64,000 nt of DNA from Selenomonadales bacterium (GCA_029975165.1 JARKPR010000090.1:1-64000), one strand, 5' to 3'. Shown: positions 32,793-42,860, numbered from the stretch's first letter. Translations and numbers: made by a program. Notes: generated from the letters alone by a model not told the origin.

Positions 32793-33746
32793 CTAGTAGC
32801 CTTTCGCCTTGTCGATGACGTTGAACATTTCGCGGTTTTCCACGTAACGGACAAGGTTGTCCACGAACAGCTTGACGGCCCGGTCGAGGTAGGCGGGCGA
32901 AAGGGCGGCAAGGTGCGGGGTGACGATGACGTTGTTCATCGTCCATAGCGGGCTGTCGGCCGGCAGCGGCTCTTCCTCGAAGACGTCGAGACCGGCGCCT
33001 TTGATGACGCCGAGCTGCAGGGCCATCACCAGGTCGGCCTGGCGGACGATGGCGCCGCGGGCGATGTTGATGAAGTAGGCGGTAGGTTTCATGGCCTGGA
33101 ACTCGTCGAGGGTGAACAGGCTGTTCGTTTTTTCGGTGAGAGGCAGGGCGGCGACGACGAAGTCGGCCGTCCCCAGCATATCGCGGAGCTGTTCGGGCTT
33201 GTAGAGCTTGTCGACGAAGATCTCCGTGGTCATCTCCTGCTTGGTGGCGACGACTTCCATGCCCATGCCTTTGGCTTTTTTGGCGATTTCGCGGCCGATG
33301 CTGCCCAGGCCGACGATGCCGATGGTCTTTTCGTGGATCTCATCGGTGGGCACCCTGCTCCAGCGCTTTTCCTGCTGCTGGGGGATGAGGAGGTTGAGAC
33401 CGCGGGTGAAGGCCAGCATGAGGGCGAGGACATGCTCGGACACCGGTATGCCGTGGATGCCCTTCGAGTTGGTGAGGATGGTGTCGCTGGCCTGAATCTC
33501 GGGGAAAAGGAGATTTTCCACCCCGGCGGTGAGGGCGTGGACCCATTTCAGGCGCGGCGCGGCCAGGTAGAGAGGACGGATATCCATGAAACCCCAGGTT
33601 ACGAGGATGTCGGTAGCAGCGATGTATTCGCCGGCATGATCGAGGTCGGCGACGGTCACGGCGGTGCCGGGCGCCACCGCGGTAATGGCGTCCTTATGGC
33701 GATCGGCCAGGTTGTTGAGGACGAGGATATTGAGTTCGCTTGCCAT
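32793..33746 (-). CDS. D-2-hydroxyacid dehydrogenase
   Basis: The 317-residue enzyme has a Rossmann NAD site TIGIVGLGSIGREIAKKAKG (about 145) and the catalytic set: Arg in FINIARGAIV (about 234), Glu in DVFEEEPLP (about 263) and His in VTPHLAALSP (about 282). These place it in the D-isomer-specific 2-hydroxyacid dehydrogenases, which reduce 2-oxoacids. The precise substrate is not predictable. GGGGGG precedes the ATG. It is divergent from hisG and convergent with the protease. Confidence 0.9.
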   Translation of the reverse strand: MASELNILVLNNLADRHKDAITAVAPGTAVTVADLDHAGEYIAATDILVTWGFMDIRPLYLAAPRLKWVHALTAGVENLLFPEIQASDTILTNSKGIHGIPVSEHVLALMLAFTRGLNLLIPQQQEKRWSRVPTDEIHEKTIGIVGLGSIGREIAKKAKGMGMEVVATKQEMTTEIFVDKLYKPEQLRDMLGTADFVVAALPLTEKTNSLFTLDEFQAMKPTAYFINIARGAIVRQADLVMALQLGVIKGAGLDVFEEEPLPADSPLWTMNNVIVTPHLAALSPAYLDRAVKLFVDNLVRYVENREMFNVIDKAKGY

Positions 33747-33818
33747 AGTGCCCCCCTAACAAGGATTATTATCTGTCAAATACTTCTACGCATACGTAAA
33801 AATTCCTACATGGCGGGG

Positions 33819-33848
33819 TTGACGAATCGACATTGGCAATGTTATCAT
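33819..33848 (+). promoter_or_regulatory. Sigma-A-like promoter of the his operon
   Basis: TTGACG (33819-33824) and TATCAT (33843-33848) have 18-bp spacing. About 45 bp separate the -10 box from the hisG start. I see no T-box or attenuator leader here. Confidence 0.6.
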
Positions 33849-33892
33849 GTTAGAGTATTAGTGCTTTAAATAATTAAAGTGGAGATGTGCGG

Positions 33893-34558
33893 ATGACTTC
33901 CAGCGATATGAACTACCTCACGATCGCCCTGCCGAAAGGGAAACTGTTCGCGCCGGCCGCCAAGATACTGGCCGCCGCCGGTTATGCCGCCGCCGGGCTG
34001 AGCGAGGACTCTCGCCGGCTGGTGCTGACCAACGAGGCGAACAAGGTGAGATTTATCATCACTAAGACGGCCGACCTGCCCACTTATGTGGAATACGGCG
34101 CCGCCGACGTCGGCATCATCGGCAAGGACGTGCTGGCGGAAGATAGCAAGGATGTCTACGAGCTTCTCGACCTCAAGTTCGGCCTGTGCCGGATGGTGGT
34201 GGCCGTGCCGGAGGCGCTGCGGCGGGAGAAGCTGACCGATTACGCCCACATGCGGGTGGCGACCAAGTACCCCAACACGGCCGAGCGCTTTTTCCGCGAC
34301 GCCGGCATCCAGATGGAGATAATAAAGCTGGGCGGCTCGATCGAACTGGCGCCGATCGTCGGCCTGGCGGAGATGATCGTCGACCTGGTGGAGACCGGCC
34401 GCACGCTCAAGGAGAACAAACTTGTCGAGGTGGCGCAGATCAACCAGGCCACCGCCCGTTTCATCGCCAACCGGGTGAGCTTCAAGATGAAGTTCACGCG
34501 CATCAACGCGCTGACGGAGGAACTGCGCCGCCTGGCGGAAAGCGGGGGCTGGCGATGA
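33893..34558 (+). CDS. hisG: ATP phosphoribosyltransferase, short form
   Basis: The 221-residue protein is the short HisG that lacks the C-terminal regulatory domain and therefore needs HisZ, encoded upstream at 29763. Motifs are TIALPKGKLF at the N-terminus, and YGAADVGIIGKDVL. The PRPP-loop region reads IVDLVETGRTLKENKL (about residues 160-175). ATG 33893 is chosen for its spacing from GTGGAG; the GTG at 33887 overlaps the leader. The stop overlaps hisD. Confidence 0.95.
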   Translation: MTSSDMNYLTIALPKGKLFAPAAKILAAAGYAAAGLSEDSRRLVLTNEANKVRFIITKTADLPTYVEYGAADVGIIGKDVLAEDSKDVYELLDLKFGLCRMVVAVPEALRREKLTDYAHMRVATKYPNTAERFFRDAGIQMEIIKLGGSIELAPIVGLAEMIVDLVETGRTLKENKLVEVAQINQATARFIANRVSFKMKFTRINALTEELRRLAESGGWR

Positions 34559-35922
34559 GGACGGTCGACGCCCGCACCAGGCCGCTTGCCGAGGTGGCGC
34601 CGTTGCTCGCCAAGCCGGCGTTCGACGCCGTGGTTTTAGGCGCGGGGGCGCGCGCCAGGGTCAAGGAAATGTTCGGGCGCGAGCTGACCGCCGCTGAGGT
34701 GGTCGACAGGATAATCGCCGGCGTGCGCCGCGAGGGGGACGCCGCGCTGCTACGCTACACCGAGCTTATCGACGGCCCGCGGCTGACCGCGGAAAGCCTT
34801 ACGGTGAGCGCGGCCGAATTCGCCGCTGCCAGGGCGGCGGTCGACCCGGCGGTGATGGCGTCGCTGGCCAGGGCGATCGCCAATGTCCGCAGCTACCACG
34901 CCGAGCGGGTGCCCACATCGTGGGCGACCGACCGCGAGCACGGGGCGATGCTCGGCCAGCGGTGCCTGCCGCTCGAACGGGTGGGGGTGTACGTCCCCGG
35001 CGGGACGGCGGCCTACCCGTCGTCGGTGATAATGAACATCGTCCCGGCAGTCGTCGCCGGGGTCAAAGAAATAATAATGGCCGTGCCGCCGGCGCGGGAC
35101 GGCAGTGTCAATCCCTATGTGCTGGCCGCCGCTGAGGCGGCCGGGGCCACGACGGTCGTCAAGGCGGGCGGGGCCCAGGCGGTGGCGGCGCTGGCGTTCG
35201 GCACCGTGACCGTGCCCAAGGTCGATAAGATCACCGGGCCGGGCAATATTTTCGTGACTCTGGCGAAAAAGGCGGTCTACGGCTACTGCGACATCGACAT
35301 GCTGGCCGGACCGAGCGAGATCCTCATCGTCGCCGACGACAGCGCCGATCCGGCCTTTATCGCCGCCGATCTCCTGAGCCAGGCCGAGCACGACGTGCTG
35401 GCCACCGGTACGCTCATCACCGACAGCCCAGCGCTGGCGGCGGCCGTCGAACGGGAGACGGCCAGGCAGCTGGCCCTTCTGCCGCGCTCCGCTATCGCCG
35501 GCGAGGCCCTGGCCAGGAACGGGCTGATAATCATCGCCGCCGACCTCGCGGCCGCGATGGAGCTGGCCAACGCCGCCGCCCCCGAACACCTGGAGATCGT
35601 CACCGCCGACCCCTTCGCCCTCCTGCCGGCGGTTCGCCACGCCGGCGCGGTATTCCTCGGGCCGTATTCGCCCGAACCGCTGGGCGACTACCTGGCCGGC
35701 CCCAACCACGTGCTGCCGACGGGCGGCACTGCCCGCTTCTACTCGGTGCTGTCGGTCGAGACTTTTATGAAGAGAACGAGCGTCATCGCCTACACCGCGG
35801 CCGCCTTGGCGGCGGTGAGCGAGGACGTCATCCGCCTGGCCGCGGCCGAGGGGCTGGAGGCCCACGCCAACGCCGTACGGATAAGGAGGCGCGACAATGT
35901 GGCAGATTCGTCCCGGGCTTGA
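34555..35922 (+). CDS. hisD: Histidinol dehydrogenase
   Basis: The 455-residue zinc enzyme oxidises histidinol to histidine with two NAD+. Visible are GVYVPGGTAAYPSSVIMN, GGAQAVAALAFGT, KVDKITGPGNIFV, MLAGPSEILIVAD and NAAAPEHLEIV with the catalytic Glu-His pair. ATG 34555 overlaps the hisG stop by ATGA; a longer open frame inside hisG is discarded. Length is slightly above the usual 425-435 because of an N-terminal extension. Confidence 0.96.
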   Translation: MRTVDARTRPLAEVAPLLAKPAFDAVVLGAGARARVKEMFGRELTAAEVVDRIIAGVRREGDAALLRYTELIDGPRLTAESLTVSAAEFAAARAAVDPAVMASLARAIANVRSYHAERVPTSWATDREHGAMLGQRCLPLERVGVYVPGGTAAYPSSVIMNIVPAVVAGVKEIIMAVPPARDGSVNPYVLAAAEAAGATTVVKAGGAQAVAALAFGTVTVPKVDKITGPGNIFVTLAKKAVYGYCDIDMLAGPSEILIVADDSADPAFIAADLLSQAEHDVLATGTLITDSPALAAAVERETARQLALLPRSAIAGEALARNGLIIIAADLAAAMELANAAAPEHLEIVTADPFALLPAVRHAGAVFLGPYSPEPLGDYLAGPNHVLPTGGTARFYSVLSVETFMKRTSVIAYTAAALAAVSEDVIRLAAAEGLEAHANAVRIRRRDNVADSSRA

Positions 35923-36952
35923 AGCCGTCAAGTCATATCATGTCCCCGATGTCGCCTGGCCGGTCAAGCTGGACGCCAACGAGCGGGCCGAAGACCTGCC
36001 GCCCAGCGTGAAAAGTGCGCTCGGCGAGCGGCTGGCGGCGGTGGCGGCCAACCGCTACCCCGAGATCGGCCAGCATACCCTGAAGGCGGCGCTGGCCGAC
36101 GGCCTGGGCCTGACGCCGGAGAATATCGCCCTCGGCAACGGCTCCAGCGAGCTGCTGGCCGCCATTTGCCGCGTCTTCGGCGGGCCGGGGCGGAAGATCG
36201 TCTATCCCAATCCGTCGTTCTCGATGTACCCGATATACGCCCTGCTGGCCGACAGCCAGCCGGTAACAGTGGAACTGGACGCCGGTTTCGTACTCGCCCC
36301 GGAGAAGATTTTGACCGTTGCCCGGCAGGAGCAGGCCAGCCTGATAGTAATATCCAACCCCAACAATCCTACCGGCGGCATGCTGTCCACGAAGGCGGTG
36401 GAGCGCATCGTCGCCGGCGCCGATTGCCCGGTGGTCCTCGACGAGGCGTACGGCGATTTCGCCGGCCAGTCGGCTTTCAAGCTGCTCGGCAAATACCCGA
36501 ACCTGGTTATCGCCCGCACGTTCTCGAAGGCGTACGGCCTGGCCGCCGCCCGCGTGGGCTACATCATGGCCGGCAAAGAAATCATCGCCCTCGTAGGCAA
36601 GATGCTGCTCCCCTATCATCTGAACGCCTTTTCCCTGGCCGCCGCCCTGGTGGCCTGGGAGCTGCGGGCCGAGTTCGCCCCCGGCATCGCCGGCACGGTG
36701 GCCGAACGGGAGCGGCTGGCCGCCGCCCTCGCCGCCATGCCGACCATCGAGGTGTTCCCGTCGGCAGCCAATTTCCTGCTCATAAGGTGCGGCCAAGCCA
36801 AGGAACTGGCCGCATACCTGGCCGGACAGGGCATCGGCGTGCGCGACTTCACCGCGGCGCCCCGCCTGGCGGGCTGCCTGCGGGTTACGGTGGGGGCGGC
36901 AACGGAAAACGACGCCTTCCTGGCGGCGACGGGCAAATTTTTCGAGATATGA
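35897..36952 (+). CDS. hisC: Histidinol-phosphate aminotransferase
   Basis: The 351-residue PLP enzyme transfers an amino group to imidazole-acetol phosphate. It shows [13 protein letters not shown] at the start, [24 protein letters not shown] and the PLP lysine in [16 protein letters not shown] (about residue 216). The start lies 26 bp within hisD. Confidence 0.94.
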   Translation: MWQIRPGLEAVKSYHVPDVAWPVKLDANERAEDLPPSVKSALGERLAAVAANRYPEIGQHTLKAALADGLGLTPENIALGNGSSELLAAICRVFGGPGRKIVYPNPSFSMYPIYALLADSQPVTVELDAGFVLAPEKILTVARQEQASLIVISNPNNPTGGMLSTKAVERIVAGADCPVVLDEAYGDFAGQSAFKLLGKYPNLVIARTFSKAYGLAAARVGYIMAGKEIIALVGKMLLPYHLNAFSLAAALVAWELRAEFAPGIAGTVAERERLAAALAAMPTIEVFPSAANFLLIRCGQAKELAAYLAGQGIGVRDFTAAPRLAGCLRVTVGAATENDAFLAATGKFFEI

Positions 36953-36962
36953 GGTGGAGAAA

Positions 36963-37550
36963 ATGAAGCGCAGCGGCACGATCGAACGCAAGACCGCGGA
37001 GACGGATATCAGCCTGACCGTTGACCTCGACGGCGCCGGCAAGGCCGCGGTGGCCACGGGGGTGGGCTTTTTCGACCATATGCTGACCCTGTTCGCCAGG
37101 CACGGCCTGTTCGACCTCACCATCCAGGCGACGGGCGACCTGCAGGTGGACGCCCATCACACGGTCGAGGACATCGGCATCGTCCTCGGGCAGGCGCTGG
37201 CGCAGGCCCTCGGCGACAAGACCGGCATCCGCCGCTACGGCACGGCGCTCGTGCCGATGGACGAGGCGCTGGCGATGGTGGTCGTCGACCTCAGCGGCCG
37301 GCCCTTTCTGCAGTACGACGTCGCCGCGCCGGCCGGCTCCCTCGGCGATTACGCCGGCGAACTTACCGAGGAATTCCTGCGCGCCCTGGCCGTGAACGCC
37401 GGCCTGACCGCGCATGTCCGCTTGCTGGCCGGCCGGAACGCCCACCACATCCATGAGGCCGTGTTCAAGGCCCTCGGCCGGGCGCTGTGCGAAGCAACCC
37501 GCGCCGACGCACGGATAATCGGCGTCATGTCGAGCAAAGGGGTATTATAG
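36963..37550 (+). CDS. hisB: Imidazoleglycerol-phosphate dehydratase
   Basis: The 195-residue monofunctional dehydratase has [24 protein letters not shown] and the C-terminal [15 protein letters not shown], giving the manganese-binding histidines. ATG 36963 follows GAGGTGGAGAA; a GTG at 36954 lies inside that site. Its TAG overlaps the hisH GTG by one base. Confidence 0.96.
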   Translation: MKRSGTIERKTAETDISLTVDLDGAGKAAVATGVGFFDHMLTLFARHGLFDLTIQATGDLQVDAHHTVEDIGIVLGQALAQALGDKTGIRRYGTALVPMDEALAMVVVDLSGRPFLQYDVAAPAGSLGDYAGELTEEFLRALAVNAGLTAHVRLLAGRNAHHIHEAVFKALGRALCEATRADARIIGVMSSKGVL

Positions 37551-38167
37551 TGAAAGATACGATTGCCATCATTGATTACGGAGTAGGCAACCTCTACAGC
37601 GTCGAAAAGGCCTTCGCCCGCCTGGACGCGGCCGCGGTCGTGACCAGCGACGAGGCGGCCATCCTGAGCGCCGCCAAGGTGGTGCTGCCCGGCGTCGGCG
37701 CTTTCGGGGACTGCATGCGCAACCTGGCGGCGTACGGGCTTGAGGACGCCGTCCGCGCTGTGGTCGCCAACGGTACGCCGCTGCTTGGCATCTGCGTCGG
37801 GCTGCAGATCCTGTTCGCCGGCAGCGAGGAAGACCCGGATGTGCCCGGCCTGGGCATCTTTCCCGGCATGGTGCGGCGGATAGCCGCCCCCGGCCTGAAG
37901 GTTCCCCATATGGGCTGGAACAGCCTGTACCTCGCCGTTCCCAGTCAGCTGTTCGCCGGCCTGGAGGCCAATCCCTTCGTTTATTTCGTCCACAGCTACC
38001 ACGCCGTGCCGGACGACCCGGCGCTGGTCACCGCCCGCACGGTGTACGGCAATCCGGTGACGGCGGCCGTGGGCCGGGGCAACGTGCACGCCGTGCAGTT
38101 CCATCCCGAGAAGTCGGGGGATGCCGGCCTGAAAATCCTTGCCAACTTCAAGGAGCTTGCCTTATGA
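37550..38167 (+). CDS. hisH: Imidazole glycerol phosphate synthase glutaminase subunit
   Basis: The 205-residue class I glutaminase supplies ammonia to HisF. The nucleophile is Cys in GICVGLQILF (about residue 83), with the His-Glu pair in QFHPEKSGDAG. The GTG start at 37550 lies next to the hisB stop. HisH and HisF form one complex, and the genes here are separated only by hisA. Confidence 0.96.
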   Translation: MKDTIAIIDYGVGNLYSVEKAFARLDAAAVVTSDEAAILSAAKVVLPGVGAFGDCMRNLAAYGLEDAVRAVVANGTPLLGICVGLQILFAGSEEDPDVPGLGIFPGMVRRIAAPGLKVPHMGWNSLYLAVPSQLFAGLEANPFVYFVHSYHAVPDDPALVTARTVYGNPVTAAVGRGNVHAVQFHPEKSGDAGLKILANFKELAL

Positions 38168-38898
38168 TAATCTTTCCCGCCATCGACATCCGCGGCGGCA
38201 AATGCGTTCGCCTCACCGAGGGGCGGTTCGACGCCGAGACGGTGTTCGCCGACGATCCGGCGGCCATGGCCCGGCGCTGGGCGCTTGAAGGGGCCGAATA
38301 TCTCCATGTCGTCGACCTCGACGGTGCCCGGACGGGCGAGCCGGTCAACCTGGATATCGTCGCCGGCATCGTCCGCACGGTCGCCATCCCGGTGCAACTG
38401 GGCGGCGGCATCCGCACCCTGGCTACCATCGACGCCATCCTGGCCGCCGGCGTGGCCAGGGTCATCCTCGGCTCGGCGGCCGTCCGCCGGCCGGAGCTTG
38501 TCAAGGAAGCCTGCGCGGCGTACGGCGACCGCATCGTCGTCGGCATCGACGCCAGGGACGGCATGGCGGCCGTGGAGGGCTGGGGGGTCAGCGGCGGCGT
38601 AGGGGCGGAGGAGTTGGCGGTGCGCATGGCGGCCGCCGGCGTGGCCCGCGTCATCTACACCGACATCGCCCGCGACGGCACGCTCGGCGGCGTGAATGTG
38701 GCCGCCACCCGCGCTTTGGCCAGGGCGGCCGGCATCCCGGTCATCGCCTCCGGCGGCGTCAGTAGCCTGGCCGACATAACGGCCGTGCGGGCGGCGGCCG
38801 GCGACGGGGTGGAGGGGGTCATCGTCGGCAAGGCCCTGTATACCGGCGCGGTCAGCCTGCCGGCGGCCCTGAAGGCGGCGCGGGGAGAGGAGGCGTAG
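38164..38898 (+). CDS. hisA: ProFAR isomerase
   Basis: The 244-residue TIM-barrel protein starts [18 protein letters not shown] with catalytic Asp8. It contains [26 protein letters not shown] with the second Asp, and VIASGGVSS. The ATG overlaps the hisH stop. Confidence 0.96.
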   Translation: MIIFPAIDIRGGKCVRLTEGRFDAETVFADDPAAMARRWALEGAEYLHVVDLDGARTGEPVNLDIVAGIVRTVAIPVQLGGGIRTLATIDAILAAGVARVILGSAAVRRPELVKEACAAYGDRIVVGIDARDGMAAVEGWGVSGGVGAEELAVRMAAAGVARVIYTDIARDGTLGGVNVAATRALARAAGIPVIASGGVSSLADITAVRAAAGDGVEGVIVGKALYTGAVSLPAALKAARGEEA

Positions 38899-38899
38899 C

Positions 38900-39658
38900 A
38901 TGTACACGAAGCGAATTATTCCCTGCCTGGATGTGAAGGACGGGCGAGTGGTCAAAGGGACGAATTTCGTCGGCCTGCGCGACGCCGGCGACCCGGTGGA
39001 GCTGGCCTCGGTCTACGACCGGGAGATCGCCGACGAGTTGGTGTTCCTCGACATCACCGCGTCGGCCGAGGAGCGCGATACGATGGTCGACGTGGTGAAG
39101 AGGACGGCGGCCCAGGTGTTCATCCCCTTCACCGTCGGCGGCGGCATCCGCACGCTCGACGACATCCGCCGGATGCTCAAGGCGGGCGCCGACAAGGTGT
39201 CGCTCAATACGGCGGCGGTCAAGAACCCGGCTATTCTCGCCGAGGGCGCCAAGCGCTTCGGCCGCCAGTGCATCGTGCTGGCGGTGGACGCCCGCCGGGT
39301 CGGGCCGGACAAGTGGGAGGTGTACGTCAACGGCGGCCGTACCCCCACCGGCATCGACGCGCTGTCGTGGGTGAAGGAAGGCACCGCCCTCGGGGCGGGG
39401 GAGATCCTCCTCACCAGCATGGACTGCGACGGCACGAAGGACGGCTACGACATCCCTTTGACGCGGGCGGTGTCGACGGCTGTGGACGTGCCGGTCATCG
39501 CCTCGGGCGGGGCGGGCGAGCTGGCCCACTTTTACGAGGTGCTTACGGACGGCAAGGCCGACGCCGTGCTGGCCGCCTCGGTCTTCCACTACGGGCAGTT
39601 CACCGTCCGCCAGGTCAAAGAATATCTCCGCTCCCGCGGCGTGGAGGTCAGATTATGA
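38900..39658 (+). CDS. hisF: Imidazole glycerol phosphate synthase cyclase subunit
   Basis: The 252-residue TIM barrel begins [19 protein letters not shown] (catalytic Asp11) and has [20 protein letters not shown]-type strand, [15 protein letters not shown] and VIASGGAGE. It lies one base after hisA and overlaps hisIE by ATGA. Confidence 0.97.
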   Translation: MYTKRIIPCLDVKDGRVVKGTNFVGLRDAGDPVELASVYDREIADELVFLDITASAEERDTMVDVVKRTAAQVFIPFTVGGGIRTLDDIRRMLKAGADKVSLNTAAVKNPAILAEGAKRFGRQCIVLAVDARRVGPDKWEVYVNGGRTPTGIDALSWVKEGTALGAGEILLTSMDCDGTKDGYDIPLTRAVSTAVDVPVIASGGAGELAHFYEVLTDGKADAVLAASVFHYGQFTVRQVKEYLRSRGVEVRL

Positions 39659-40299
39659 ATTCGGCGAATATAAAATACGACCAGCGCGGCCTCGTGCCGG
39701 CCGTCATCCAGGATGCGGCTTCCGGCACGGTGCTCATGCTGGCCTATATGAATGAAGAATCGCTCAAGAAGACGCTGGCAACGGGCGTGACGTGGTTTTA
39801 CAGCCGCAACCGGCAGATGTTGTGGCAGAAGGGCGAAACCTCGGGCCACGTGCAGAAGGTCAAGGATATTTATTACGACTGCGACGGCGACACTCTGCTC
39901 GTGAAGGTGGAGCAGGAAGGGGTGGCCTGCCACGAGGGCACGTTTTCGTGTTTCAGCCGCCGCCTGGACGGCGCGGAGACGGAGCGGGACACAACTGCCG
40001 CCGCCGACTACCGGCCGGCGATGACCGTGCTTTACGAGCTGTACAACGTCATCAACGACCGCAAGGCCAACCCCAAGGAAGGCTCGTATACCACCTACCT
40101 CTTCACCAAGGGACGGGACAAGATTCTCAAGAAGGTGGGTGAGGAGGCGGCCGAAACGATCATCGCTTCGAAGAACGCCGCCAAGGCGGAGATCCTTTAC
40201 GAGATGGCCGACCTGTGGTATCACTGCCTGGTATTGCTGGCTCACCACGATATCACGCCGACGGAGCTGCTGGCGGAGTTGCAAAGCAGAAGAAAATAA
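39655..40299 (+). CDS. hisIE: Phosphoribosyl-AMP cyclohydrolase / PR-ATP pyrophosphatase
   Basis: The 214-residue fusion carries HisI in the first 110 residues ([40 protein letters not shown] with metal Cys residues) and HisE after about residue 120 ([19 protein letters not shown]). It performs steps 2 and 3 of the pathway. It is the last gene of the operon and ends directly against a small gene on the other strand. Confidence 0.96.
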   Translation: MNSANIKYDQRGLVPAVIQDAASGTVLMLAYMNEESLKKTLATGVTWFYSRNRQMLWQKGETSGHVQKVKDIYYDCDGDTLLVKVEQEGVACHEGTFSCFSRRLDGAETERDTTAAADYRPAMTVLYELYNVINDRKANPKEGSYTTYLFTKGRDKILKKVGEEAAETIIASKNAAKAEILYEMADLWYHCLVLLAHHDITPTELLAELQSRRK

Positions 40300-40431
40300 T
40301 TACAGCTTTTTGTCGTACTCCTCGGCCAGTTCCTCCCAGGCTTCGAAGAAATTGTACTGAAAGCGGCCGGGGTTGAAGGGATCGAGCATATCGGACTGGC
40401 CGGATATCTGGGGGAAGTTGATTTTTTCCAC
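40300..40431 (-). CDS. Unknown 43-residue protein
   Basis: The GTG at 40431 (minus strand) follows GGGAGGG at 7-8 nt. The peptide has a polar N-terminus (MEKINFPQISGQSDMLDP) and an aromatic-acidic C-terminus (FEAWEELAEEYDKKL) with amphipathic helix character. It is abutted without overlap by hisIE in a convergent arrangement. Protein-like composition, a good ribosome binding site and absence of a competing frame support a real gene. No family is recognised. Confidence 0.6.
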   Translation of the reverse strand: MEKINFPQISGQSDMLDPFNPGRFQYNFFEAWEELAEEYDKKL

Positions 40432-40490
40432 GATTTAATCCCTCCCGTACGCGCGTAGTCGCTGTTAGTGTTCTCGCGCCCAGGGCGGGA

Positions 40491-41000
40491 TTATTCCTGT
40501 GCGGCCAGCAGGCGTAACTCCTCGTAATAGCGAAGTTGTTCCGGGAACGGCATGCGGTTGAGGCCGCTGGGCGAGGGGACGACGAAGTCGATGACGCCCG
40601 GCACGGCCGGCGGCGACTGGCGGCCGCAGGCGACGTCCTTGCGGCCGGACAGCTCGCGGTAGACGCCGATGCCGGCGTAGCAGGCGATGCGCGGCCGGTA
40701 GCGGGCCAGTTTCGCGAGCAGCACCGCCCTGCCGGCGCGGTATTCCTCTTTGCCGATCTCGGCCGCCGCGCGGGTGGGGCGGGCGACGATGTTCGTGATG
40801 CCGAAGCCGAGGGCGAGCAGCGTTTCGTCCTCTTCCGGCCGGAACTGGCGGGGGGTGAGGCCGGCGGCGTGCAACAGCTTCCAGAAGCGGTTGGAGTAGC
40901 CGGCGAAGTGGTGGCCGGTGAGGGCCGAGCGGGCGCCGGGGTTGAAGCCGACGAACAGCACGGCGAGGCCGGGGCGGAGGATGTCGCGGACTTCCTGCAT
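40491..41000 (-). CDS. mug: Mug/TDG-type mismatch-specific DNA glycosylase
   Basis: The 169-residue protein has the Mug-family motif LFVGFNPGARSALTGHHFAG (residues 15-34), where Asn20 activates water, and the C-terminal loop VVPSPSGLNRMPF. It removes uracil or thymine mispaired with G. AAGGAGACACAT precedes the ATG. It sits alone between the small gene and a divergent two-gene unit. Confidence 0.88.
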   Translation of the reverse strand: MQEVRDILRPGLAVLFVGFNPGARSALTGHHFAGYSNRFWKLLHAAGLTPRQFRPEEDETLLALGFGITNIVARPTRAAAEIGKEEYRAGRAVLLAKLARYRPRIACYAGIGVYRELSGRKDVACGRQSPPAVPGVIDFVVPSPSGLNRMPFPEQLRYYEELRLLAAQE

Positions 41001-41066
41001 ATGTGTCTCCTTGGCGCCGGCGGGCCTGACGTCCGGCGGCGCAATGATGATTTGGGAGGGATGGTC

Positions 41067-41888
41067 GTGAGAGGCCAGGTTGTTGTCAGTGTACCGACAG
41101 CGAAAAGATTGATCGCTCTGGCGATCAGCGAACTGCCCGAGGTGCGGGCGGCGCTGCGGCAGGGCAAGATCGTGCTTAAATCGGGGACGACGGTGTCGGC
41201 GCTGTCGGAGCTTTTAGGCGGACCGCCGCTCCGCCTCGGCGGGCGGATCGCCCCCGACGGGGCGCGGGCTGCCAAACAGCTGGCGGACGCGCCGCATATA
41301 GTGCTGCTCGAAGGCGGCCGCTGGCGGTGCGTGGACCAGAATCTGCAAGAGGAGCTGGCGGCGATGGGCCCGGACGACTTGTTCGTCACCGGGGCCAACG
41401 CCCTCGACAGCCAGGGAGTGGCGGGGCTGATGGCCGGGCTGAGCGGCGGCGCCGCCGCCGGCAAGGCGATGGGGCTGGTGTACGCTGAGGGCGTGCGGAC
41501 CATCGTTGCCGTCGGCCTGGAGAAGCTTATCCCGGGGTCGATCGCCGCTATCTGCCGGCAGGTCGGCCGGCGGCAAATAGACCGGTCGATGGGGATGGCG
41601 GTCGGGCTGCTGCCGCTGTTCGGCCGGGTGGTGACCGAGAAGGAGGCGCTGGAGCTGCTGACCGGCGCGGCGGTGACCGTCATCGGCGCCGGCGGCCTCG
41701 GCGGCGCGGAAGGGGCGACGACGATGGTGGTCGAGGGCAGCGAGGCCCAGGTGGACAAGGCGTTCGCCCTGATCGCCGAGCAGGCGGGCCGCCCGATGAG
41801 CGGGGCGCCGGCCAGCATACCGTCCTGCGACCGCGGCGGCCACGCCTGCCCGGCGCACCTGGGCTGTATTTACCGGCCGGGGCGATGA
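41067..41888 (+). CDS. Unknown protein with Rossmann-like or CoA-transferase-like fold
   Basis: The GTG start at 41067 follows GGGAGGG at 6 nt; the ATG at 41061 abuts that site. The 273-residue protein has Gly-rich beta-alpha units (SGTTVSALSELLGG, DLFVTGANALDSQGVAG, GLSGGAAAGKAMG) that suggest a NagB/RpiA-like or Rossmann fold, and a C-terminal Cys/His cluster (CDRGGHACPAHLGC). I recognise no named family. Its stop overlaps the start of a multi-helix membrane protein, so the two probably form a complex. Confidence 0.55.
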   Translation: MRGQVVVSVPTAKRLIALAISELPEVRAALRQGKIVLKSGTTVSALSELLGGPPLRLGGRIAPDGARAAKQLADAPHIVLLEGGRWRCVDQNLQEELAAMGPDDLFVTGANALDSQGVAGLMAGLSGGAAAGKAMGLVYAEGVRTIVAVGLEKLIPGSIAAICRQVGRRQIDRSMGMAVGLLPLFGRVVTEKEALELLTGAAVTVIGAGGLGGAEGATTMVVEGSEAQVDKAFALIAEQAGRPMSGAPASIPSCDRGGHACPAHLGCIYRPGR

Positions 41889-42835
41889 GCGAAATCACCG
41901 CCGCTGCCGGGGCGACCGCGGATATATTGGTGAGCGTCCTGCCGTCGCTGTATGTGGGCCTGTTCATCGCCGGCCTGTTCGCCAGCCGCGGCGGCGTAAT
42001 CGGCGGGCGGCGCATGCTGCCGGCCGTGGCCAGGCTCACCGGCCTGCCGCCGGCCTGCGCGCTGTCGGTGGTGCTGGCGACCGGCGACCGCACGGCCGGC
42101 ATGGCGGCGGTGGCGCTGGCCAGGGAGCAGGCGGCGCTGACGGACGGGGAGGTGCTGGCCGCCAACCTGGTCGCCAAGGCGCCGTCTGTCCTGCAGTTTT
42201 TTGTGTTCTCTTTTATCCCCATAATGGCGGCCCTCTATCCCCCAGCCGTGGCCGTCCGCTTCTTGCTCGTCTATTTCGCCGCCTTCACCGTAATATCCCT
42301 GCTCGGCATGGCCTATGCCCGCCTGATAAGCGGGGGACGGGGGGGCGGCTGCCCGCCGGTAGCGGCCCGGCCGGCCATGAGCTGGCCGGCGGCGGCCAGG
42401 GCGGCGGCAGCCGCGAGCTGGCGCCCGTTTCTTGACATGGCCGCCTGGATGGCCGCGATGTCGTTCGTCGCCATGGTGTTCATCAAGGCAGGCTACCTGC
42501 AGCGGCTGGCCGACTACCTGCCCCTGCTGGCCGGCCTCGGCCTGGACGCCGGCCTGCTGTCTTTGGCCGGTACGGGGCTGGTCAGCATGATCGGCGGCGT
42601 GGCGGCGGTAGGTGCGGCCCTGCGCGACGGCGCCGTGCCGGCGGCGGCGGTCGTGCCGCTGCTGCTGGCCGTGTCCATGCTGCACAACTTATATGACCTG
42701 TTCGCCTCGTCCCTGCCCCGCGCCATCGGCGTTTTCGGCCGCCGGCTGGGGATAAAGGTGGCGCTGGCCAGCTTCGCGGTCACCCAGGCGGTGATGCTGA
42801 CGATGATCTTTCTAACGAGCAAAGGAATTATATAA
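41885..42835 (+). CDS. Membrane protein of nucleoside-recognition (gate) type
   Basis: The 316-residue protein has about eight hydrophobic segments. Features such as LYVGLFIAGLFASRGG, LATGDRTAGMAAVA, and AAWMAAMSFVAMVF resemble the nucleoside-recognition 'gate' domain family found in spore maturation SpmA/SpmB and YjiH-like proteins. It overlaps the upstream gene by ATGA. A transport or pore role is likely, with no substrate indicated. Confidence 0.55.
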   Translation: MSEITAAAGATADILVSVLPSLYVGLFIAGLFASRGGVIGGRRMLPAVARLTGLPPACALSVVLATGDRTAGMAAVALAREQAALTDGEVLAANLVAKAPSVLQFFVFSFIPIMAALYPPAVAVRFLLVYFAAFTVISLLGMAYARLISGGRGGGCPPVAARPAMSWPAAARAAAAASWRPFLDMAAWMAAMSFVAMVFIKAGYLQRLADYLPLLAGLGLDAGLLSLAGTGLVSMIGGVAAVGAALRDGAVPAAAVVPLLLAVSMLHNLYDLFASSLPRAIGVFGRRLGIKVALASFAVTQAVMLTMIFLTSKGII

Positions 42836-42860
42836 AAACCCCCTCGCGAGGGGGTTTTTA
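42833..42860. terminator. Perfect palindromic bidirectional terminator
   Basis: A 28-bp perfect palindrome TAAAAACCCCCTCG plus its complement spans the gap between convergent genes. It gives a T-run on both strands. Confidence 0.85.
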
